DNA of 64,000 nt from Thermoleophilales bacterium (GTDB lineage Bacteria; Actinomycetota; Thermoleophilia; Solirubrobacterales; 70-9): positions 372,001-436,000 of the forward strand of contig JACJWZ010000001.1 of NCBI GenBank assembly GCA_020636895.1, in the 5' to 3' direction. Numbering within the stretch: position 1 is the first letter of the stretch; the number at the start of each line of letters is the position of its first letter. Below are positions 59,412 to 64,000 of the stretch, one piece after another. The translations under genes were made by a program, and so were the position numbers. The notes beneath the pieces were generated by a model. The model did not search any database and had not been told where the DNA came from. It worked only from the letters and a program-made list of their open reading frames with translations.

Positions 59412-59888
59412 TCAGACCTGGTAGCGCCCGATGTCGGCCTGGAGGCGCTCGGCGTCCTCCCGGTCGATGTCGGATAGCGCTGCCTCGTCGCGGGTCTCGG
59501 CGGCCGCGGCGCCGGCACGCCGCCAGCGCATCGCCGCCAGCCCGATCGCGATCAGAGCGACGAGCAGCCCGAGCCCCGGCAGGATCCAGGCGGTCAGGTC
59601 GAAGCCCTTGCCGTCGGGGACGGCGAGGACGGCGGGGCCGTACTCGTCGACGAGGGCGTCCTTGATCTCGTCCTTGGTCTTCCCCTTCGCGATCAGGTCG
59701 TTGATGAACGCTCGCTCGCGCTCCGCCTGCGGCGAATCGGAGAGCTGCAGCGCGGTCCCGCAGATCGTGCACATGACCTCGTCCTCGATGTCCGGGAGGC
59801 TCGCCTGCGGCTCGGGGTTCGCCTGCGCGGTGGCGGCGGCGGGGAGCAGCAGCAGGAGCGCTGCGGCGATGGTCAGGAGCCTGCTCAT
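59412..59888 (-). CDS. ccmH: Cytochrome c maturation protein CcmH (CycL)
   Basis: 158 residues. Signal peptide, then the redox CXXC (C40-C43) in VMCTICGTALQLSDSPQAER, the CcmH helix RAFINDLIAKGKTKDEIKDA, LVDEYGPAVLAVPDGKGFDL, and one C-terminal membrane helix. It reduces apocytochrome c for heme attachment. The start overlaps the tlpA-like gene stop (ATGA). Part of System I with ccmE and ccmF 2.5-3 kb away on the other strand. Confidence 0.92.
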   Translation of the reverse strand: MSRLLTIAAALLLLLPAAATAQANPEPQASLPDIEDEVMCTICGTALQLSDSPQAERERAFINDLIAKGKTKDEIKDALVDEYGPAVLAVPDGKGFDLTAWILPGLGLLVALIAIGLAAMRWRRAGAAAAETRDEAALSDIDREDAERLQADIGRYQV

Positions 59889-60403
59889 GACTTCGCCTCG
59901 ATCAGCGGCTCGAAGCTCTGGCGCAGGATCTCCGCGTCCACCGGTCCTCGGTAGATCAGGGCGATGTCGCCGTCGGGGTTGATCAGGAAGGACTCGGGCA
60001 GGCCCTTGACGTTGTAGCTGTCCATCTGCTCGCCGTCACCGTCATGGAGGAGCTCGTAGCTGAGGCCGTACTCGTGGGCGAACTTCTCGGCGTCGGGGGT
60101 CAGGTCGCGCGAGTTCATGCCCACGACGACCAGATCGTCGCTGTTCTTCCTCGCGAACTCCTCGATCGCCGGAGCTTCGTCGCGGCAGGGCTCGCACCAC
60201 GAGGCCCAGAAGTTGAGCAGCACCCACTTGCCCTGGTGATCGGCGATGCTCGCCTCGCCGTCGCCTCCGAGGCGCTCGACCGAGGCGGCGGGAGCCTCCT
60301 CGCCGACGGCGATCGACGGCCCGCCCTTGGCGACGAGGCCGAACGCCAGCAGCGCGATCGCGCCCACCGACGCGAGGATTGCGAGGAAGCCGTACTTGCC
60401 CAT
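59885..60403 (-). CDS. TlpA/CcmG-type thiol-disulfide oxidoreductase
   Basis: 172 residues. One N-terminal membrane anchor (YGFLAILASVGAIALLAFGL), then a thioredoxin fold with WASWC70-EP-C73RDEAPA and the cis-Pro region YNVKGLPESFLINPDGD, facing the outside. It would reduce CcmH or apocytochrome. It is the promoter-proximal partner of ccmH, with the ATGA overlap. Confidence 0.93.
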   Translation of the reverse strand: MGKYGFLAILASVGAIALLAFGLVAKGGPSIAVGEEAPAASVERLGGDGEASIADHQGKWVLLNFWASWCEPCRDEAPAIEEFARKNSDDLVVVGMNSRDLTPDAEKFAHEYGLSYELLHDGDGEQMDSYNVKGLPESFLINPDGDIALIYRGPVDAEILRQSFEPLIEAKS

Positions 60404-60429
60404 CGACCGGGCAGGTTAGAGAGGGAGGC

Positions 60430-61242
60430 TCACCACGACCCCACCACGACCGCGACCTCGAGCGCATCGGAGCGGGCGACGCGGACATCGAGCCCGGCGT
60501 CCGCTGCGATCGCGGCCGCGGTGTTGGCGGTGGTGCTCGCGGCCTCGATCATGACGGCGCCCCCCGGCGCGAGCCAGTCGGGCGCACCCGCGACGATCCG
60601 CCGCAGCGGGTCCATCCCGTCGGGTCCGCCGTCGAGCGCCCACGGCGGCTCGTACAGACGCGCCTCGCGTGGCATCAAGCCGAGCTCGCGGGTGGGAACG
60701 TAGGGCGAGTTGGCGGCGATGAGGTCGATGCGGCCTCGCAGCTCCTGCGGTAGCGCGTCGTAGAGATCGCCTTGGTGAACCGCGGCTCCGAAGCGCGTCA
60801 GGTTGCGTGCGGAGAGCTCGACCGCGCTGGTATCGATGTCGCTCGCGTGCAGCTCGATCCCTGGCATCGCCGTGGCGATCGCGGCGCCGACGGCGCCGGC
60901 GCCGCAGCAGAGATCGAGGACCAGCGAACCCGCCGGGCCGCGATCCCGAAGCGTTGCGACCGCCTCCTCGACGAGCAGCTCCGACCGGTTGCGGGGCACG
61001 AACACGCCGGGCTCGACCGCCAGTCGCACCCCGGCGATCTCGGCCCATCCGACCACGTACTCGATCGGCTCGCCCGACTCGCGGCGCCGCACCATCGCGG
61101 CGAGTGACCGTTCATCACCCCTGGACTCCTCCATCAGCAGCGCCGCCTCCTCCTCGGCGAAGACGCACCCCGCTGTGCGCAACCGAGCGACGAGCTCGCC
61201 GTCGGGTCCGGAACCGGGTGCTTCTGGGGTCGGCTCGGGCAA
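60430..61242 (-). CDS. PrmC/HemK-like N5-glutamine methyltransferase paralogue
   Basis: 270 residues if it starts at TTG 61242, the only candidate that keeps the conserved LVARLRTAGCVFAEEEAALL. A longer frame would run through the tRNA gene. SAM-binding motif VLDLCCGAGAVGAAIATAMP is clear. The catalytic motif is NSPYVPT instead of the NPPYVP of true PrmC, as in an actinobacterial paralogue group whose substrate is not settled. A shorter start at ATG (MEESRGDERSL) is possible. Confidence 0.8.
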   Translation of the reverse strand: MPEPTPEAPGSGPDGELVARLRTAGCVFAEEEAALLMEESRGDERSLAAMVRRRESGEPIEYVVGWAEIAGVRLAVEPGVFVPRNRSELLVEEAVATLRDRGPAGSLVLDLCCGAGAVGAAIATAMPGIELHASDIDTSAVELSARNLTRFGAAVHQGDLYDALPQELRGRIDLIAANSPYVPTRELGLMPREARLYEPPWALDGGPDGMDPLRRIVAGAPDWLAPGGAVMIEAASTTANTAAAIAADAGLDVRVARSDALEVAVVVGSW

Positions 61243-61257
61243 GAGGGGAACCGGGAG

Positions 61258-61328
61258 AGCGGGTGAGGGGAATCGAACCCCCGTCACCAGCTTGGGAAGC
61301 TGGTGCTCTGCCATTGAGCTACACCCGC
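61258..61328 (-). tRNA. tRNA-Gly(CCC)
   Basis: 71 bases. Acceptor GCGGGTG pairs with CACCCGC. D arm GCTCAATGGCAGAGC, anticodon arm CCAGC-TTCCCAA-GCTGG with anticodon CCC, T arm with GTTCGATTC, and U73 as discriminator. CCA is not encoded. It lies 15 bases upstream of the PrmC-like start on the same strand. Confidence 0.95.
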
Positions 61329-61708
61329 GGGGGAGGGAGAAGATACCCCCGGCGCCGACCCGCCGCCCACCGAACCCTCTGCACAGCTCCCCTCCGCGCC
61401 GATCGGGCGGGGTGGGACACATGAGCCGTCCGCGGCCCGACGCGTGGCGCGAAAACCACGCATACGGTGGAAAAGGCGCCACGCGCGGGAAGACCCGGGA
61501 CGCGCTCCGCCGTCCGCGGCCCGACGCGTGGCGCGAAAACCACGCATACGGTGGAAAAGGCGCCACGCGCGTGGAAAACCTCGGCCGGGCCCCGCCCACG
61601 CCGGGCGGACGGTCGAGGGAGGGCTCCCGGGACCAGGTCGTCTCCGGGCCCGGAGCGATGCCGGCGCCGAGATGGGCGGCTGCAGCTGCGGCTTGGGAGC
61701 GAGGCCGC
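61329..61708. other. Repeat-bearing gap between tRNA-Gly and the SDR gene
   Basis: 380 bases with no supported gene. It holds the two-copy hairpin repeat at 61425-61571. The rest (61329-61424, 61572-61708) is G+C-rich with no recognised feature. Confidence 0.6.
61425..61571 (-). repeat. Tandem hairpin repeat, copies 2 and 3
   Basis: A 63-base unit at 61425-61487 and 61509-61571 (period 84). Each begins GCCGTCCGCGGCCCGA and contains GTGGCGC-GAAAA-CCACGCATACGGTGG-AAAAG-GCGCCAC, a nested inverted repeat. On the minus strand TTTT follows the CCAC..GTGG stem, the direction of the SDR gene that ends at 61709. The same unit lies at 34529-34592 after a + strand gene. Confidence 0.8.
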
Positions 61709-62413
61709 CTAGCTCGACTGGCTCGACGGGCGGATCAGGATCTCGTTGACGTCGACCCGGCCCGGTTGCTCCACGGCGTACAGGACCGCGGCGGCGATGT
61801 CGTCGGCCTCGAGCACGCCCGTGGGGCGGTTGTCGAAGAACGGGGTATCGACCATGCCGGGCTCGATCAGCGTCAACCGGATCGAGGTGTTGTCGTGCAT
61901 CTGGCGCAGCTCCTGACGCAGCGACTCGCCCATGCCCGTGACGGCCCACTTCGTCGCCGAGTACAGGGAGCCCGGGAGCGCCCGGCGCCCGGCGACGGAG
62001 CTCGTGATGACGTAGTGGCCGGAGTCGCGCTCGAGCAGGTGGGGGAGGGTCGCGCGGATCGTGTGCGCGACTCCGAGGACGTTCGTCAGCACCATCGAGC
62101 GCCAGTGCTCCGGGGACTCCTCGAGGAACCCGCGCGAGGCGCCGAAGCCGGCGTTCGAGAAGACGACGTCGAACCCGCCGAAGCGCTCGATGGCGGCCGC
62201 GGCGAGAGCCTCCACCGATTCCCACTCCGTGACGTCCGTGGGAGCGACGAGCACGTCGTCGCCTCCGCCGAGTTCCGCGGCGAGCTCCTGCAGCGGCTCC
62301 TCGCGGCGCGAGGCCAGGACGAGGTTGTAGCCGGCTTCGCGCAGGCGCTTTGCGGTGGCGGCGCCGATGCCCGTGCTGGCGCCGGTGATCAGGGCGGTGC
62401 GTGATTCGCTCAT
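61709..62413 (-). CDS. Short-chain dehydrogenase/reductase
   Basis: 234 residues. Rossmann motif TALITGASTGIGAATAKRL, VFSNAGFG, catalytic Ser in HYVITSSVAGRRALPGS and Y-x3-K in SLYSATKWAVTGM. A classical SDR, NADP-preferring by the ASRREEPL segment. Substrate unknown. ATG 62413 has TAAGAA seven bases upstream. The tandem hairpin repeat begins about 138 bases after its stop. Confidence 0.92.
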   Translation of the reverse strand: MSESRTALITGASTGIGAATAKRLREAGYNLVLASRREEPLQELAAELGGGDDVLVAPTDVTEWESVEALAAAAIERFGGFDVVFSNAGFGASRGFLEESPEHWRSMVLTNVLGVAHTIRATLPHLLERDSGHYVITSSVAGRRALPGSLYSATKWAVTGMGESLRQELRQMHDNTSIRLTLIEPGMVDTPFFDNRPTGVLEADDIAAAVLYAVEQPGRVDVNEILIRPSSQSS

Positions 62414-62492
62414 GCGCCCATTCTTAGCAGCGGGCCGATCGGCCGTCGACGCATTGAGCCGGGGTCTCGACCCTGCGATAATCCGCGACCCC

Positions 62493-62930
62493 ATGGATCC
62501 GGATCGCAAGCGGCGCTACCGCCTGATCGTGGCGTTGACGGCCGTCGTCCTGCTCGCCACCGCGGGGCTGTACGTGACGTACAGCGCCTTCAGCGGCTCG
62601 ACCGAGACGAAGGAGCCCTCCCAGGTGCTCGCCGACGGGCCCAACGGCGAGTCCGCGCAGGTGACCGGCAAGGTCGTCTCCTACAAGCGTGAGGGCGCCG
62701 ACCTCAGCTTCGTTCTCGAGGATCGCGACGGTGGCACCCAGACCCTCCCGGTGGAGTACACGGGGATCGTCCCCGACCCCTTCCGTGAGGGCCGTGAGGT
62801 GATCGTCACCGGCACGCTGGATCAGGAGGGCGTCTTGATGGCGCAGAAGGACAGCCTGATCACGAAGTGCCCCTCGAAGTTCAGCGACGAGGCCGAGGCT
62901 GATCCTGAGCACGTGATCATCGAGCAGTGA
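62493..62930 (+). CDS. ccmE: Cytochrome c maturation heme chaperone CcmE, cysteine type
   Basis: 145 residues. One N-terminal helix (LIVALTAVVLLATAGLYVTY), then the OB-fold (GKVVSYKREGADLSFVLEDR, VEYTGIVPDPFREGREVIVT, LMAQKDSLITKCPSKFS). The heme-binding residue, His in classical CcmE, is C126 here (KCPSKF), as in the C-x3-Y variants of archaea and Desulfovibrio; the Tyr is Phe130. A GATAAT box at 62477-62482 precedes ATG 62493. The stop overlaps the ccmF GTG. Confidence 0.9.
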   Translation: MDPDRKRRYRLIVALTAVVLLATAGLYVTYSAFSGSTETKEPSQVLADGPNGESAQVTGKVVSYKREGADLSFVLEDRDGGTQTLPVEYTGIVPDPFREGREVIVTGTLDQEGVLMAQKDSLITKCPSKFSDEAEADPEHVIIEQ

Positions 62931-64000
62931 CGGCGCTCGGCTCCGCGGCGCTCGTCGCCTCCCTGCTCGTCGCCTGCTACGCCGCCGTCGCCGCCCTGAT
63001 CGCGACCCGCGGCGACCGCCGCTGGGCCGTCTCCGCACGGCGCGGCATCTACGCGATGTTCGGCCTGCTCCTGCTTGCCGTGATCACGCTCGAGATCTCG
63101 TTCCTCCGCACCGACCTCACGGTGGCGCTGGTCGCCGAGCATTCCTCGGAGACGACGCCCGTCCTCTACAAGCTCACCGCCCTCTGGGGGAGCCAGGCGG
63201 GATCGCTGCTGCTGTGGGCGTTCGTGCTCTCGATCGCCTCCTCCGCGGTGCTCTACATCACCCGCAACAAGCACCGCGAGGTGGTCCCGTGGGCGACCGC
63301 GGTGCTCGCCGGGGTCGCGATCTTCTTCATCGGGATGATGGTCGCCGGGATCTTCTTCCCGGAGGCGGATTCGTGGCCATTCGCCGCCTCCGACCCCGTG
63401 CCCGAGGTGGGCGCCGGGCTGACCCCGCTGCTCATGCACCCGGCGATGGCCATCCACCCGCCGATGCTCTACTCGGGCTACGTCTTCTTCACGATCCCGT
63501 TCGCCTTCGCGATCGGCGCCCTGATCACCCGTCGCCTCGACGCGAGCTGGATCCGTTCGACGCGCCGCTTCGCGCTCGTCGCCTGGGTCTTCCTCTCCAT
63601 CGGGATCGCGCTCGGCGCCCGCTGGTCCTACAGCGAGCTCGGCTGGGGCGGCTACTGGGCCTGGGATCCGGTCGAGAACGCGGCGCTGATCCCCTGGCTC
63701 ACCGGCACCGCCTTCCTGCATTCGATCATGGTCCAGGAGCGGCGCGGCATGCTTCGCGTCTGGAACGTGTCGCTGATCTGCGCCACGTTCGTGCTCTCGC
63801 TGCTCGGCACCTTCCTCGTCCGCTCGGGCGTCCTGCAGTCGATCCACGCCTTCGGCGAATCGAAGGTCGGCGTGCCGCTCCTCGTCCTGATCGGCATCGT
63901 CACGATCGGCTCGACGATCCTGATCGCCTCCCGCCGCGAGTCGCTGCAGTCCGAGCGCCGCCTCGACTCGCTGCTCAGCCGCGAGGCGATCTTCCTCGTC
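62927..64000 (+). CDS. ccmF: Cytochrome c-heme lyase CcmF, N-terminal part
   Basis: 358 codons to the window edge; the gene runs on. Many membrane helices, the WWD heme-handling loop WGGYWAWDPVENAALIPWLT and the axial-histidine contexts AEHSSETTPVLYKLTALWGS and LLMHPAMAIHPPMLYSGY identify CcmF. It attaches heme to apocytochrome c. GTG 62927 overlaps the ccmE stop (GTGA), so the two are coupled. Confidence 0.95.
   Translation, partial: MTALGSAALVASLLVACYAAVAALIATRGDRRWAVSARRGIYAMFGLLLLAVITLEISFLRTDLTVALVAEHSSETTPVLYKLTALWGSQAGSLLLWAFVLSIASSAVLYITRNKHREVVPWATAVLAGVAIFFIGMMVAGIFFPEADSWPFAASDPVPEVGAGLTPLLMHPAMAIHPPMLYSGYVFFTIPFAFAIGALITRRLDASWIRSTRRFALVAWVFLSIGIALGARWSYSELGWGGYWAWDPVENAALIPWLTGTAFLHSIMVQERRGMLRVWNVSLICATFVLSLLGTFLVRSGVLQSIHAFGESKVGVPLLVLIGIVTIGSTILIASRRESLQSERRLDSLLSREAIFLV

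Noticed and set aside
61425..61571. CRISPR array
   Set aside because: Only two units with a 21-base spacer and a hairpin structure; no cas genes nearby, and another copy stands alone at 34.5 kb.
61284..62225. Repeated peptide AWRLFHRMRGF in long frames at 61.4 kb and 34.5 kb
   Set aside because: It is the translation of the hairpin repeat in one frame. The frames run through the tRNA and have no other support.

Overview
The window looks like a high-GC actinobacterium of the Thermoleophilia/Solirubrobacterales type. The clues are about 70% G+C by eye, a mycobacterial-style CysO-CysM-Mec cysteine pathway, a Suf iron-sulfur system with an Rrf2 regulator and SufU, a WS/DGAT acyltransferase, and System I (CcmE/F/G/H) cytochrome c maturation, which most actinobacteria lack. 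Many genes appear leaderless: a TANNNT box, seven bases, then ATG or GTG. The taxon is inferred; no rRNA or marker tree is available here.

Bases 1 to about 5370 differ from the rest. No frame stays open, yet conserved pieces of an adenine DNA methyltransferase and of a SNF2/DISARM-type helicase can be read if the reader hops among the three forward frames. The breaks are mostly one-base changes in short homopolymers. They look like uncorrected long-read error at a contig end at least as much as gene decay, so an intact defence operon may lie here.

From 5379 on the genes are clean. 5.4-12.6 kb: transporter, WS/DGAT acyltransferase, RDD protein, ispH, M14 peptidase, a DipZ-like protein without its CXXC, and a CADD-like diiron protein. 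12.7-15.4 kb: a 56-residue membrane protein, a cupredoxin-like protein, a polytopic membrane protein and a small lipoprotein. 15.4-23.7 kb: the suf genes in two blocks (Rieske-sufB-sufD and rrf2-sufC-sufS-sufU), split by a glycosyltransferase and a lipoprotein on the other strand. Both blocks carry the same 10-5-10 operator-like element. 23.7-27.1 kb: acetyltransferase, two-component pair, HtpX. 27.1-28.6 kb: a rhodanese-E1 enzyme and CysO; their partners CysM and Mec follow at 39.4-40.8 kb. 28.6-36.6 kb: exopolysaccharide genes (Wzy-like, WbaP-like, two glycosyltransferases) flanked by two related glycoside hydrolases. 36.6-39.2 kb: polar amino-acid ABC importer. 40.8-48.1 kb: small unknowns and a hydantoinase/oxoprolinase pair. 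48.2-50.8 kb: NadB and an HDAC-type deacetylase. 50.7-53.5 kb: a 906-residue coiled-coil protein ending in a helix-hairpin-helix domain. 53.8-57.4 kb: Flp-type pilin, RNase PH, XTP pyrophosphatase, CDF transporter and small genes. 57.5-64 kb: a secreted Ig-like protein, ccmH, tlpA, a PrmC-like methyltransferase, tRNA-Gly, an SDR, ccmE and the start of ccmF.

The main joint themes are sulfur handling (Suf, CysO/CysM/Mec, rhodanese-E1), cytochrome c maturation and envelope polysaccharide. A hairpin-forming repeat sits at gene 3' ends in at least two places, and a shorter related hairpin at a third.
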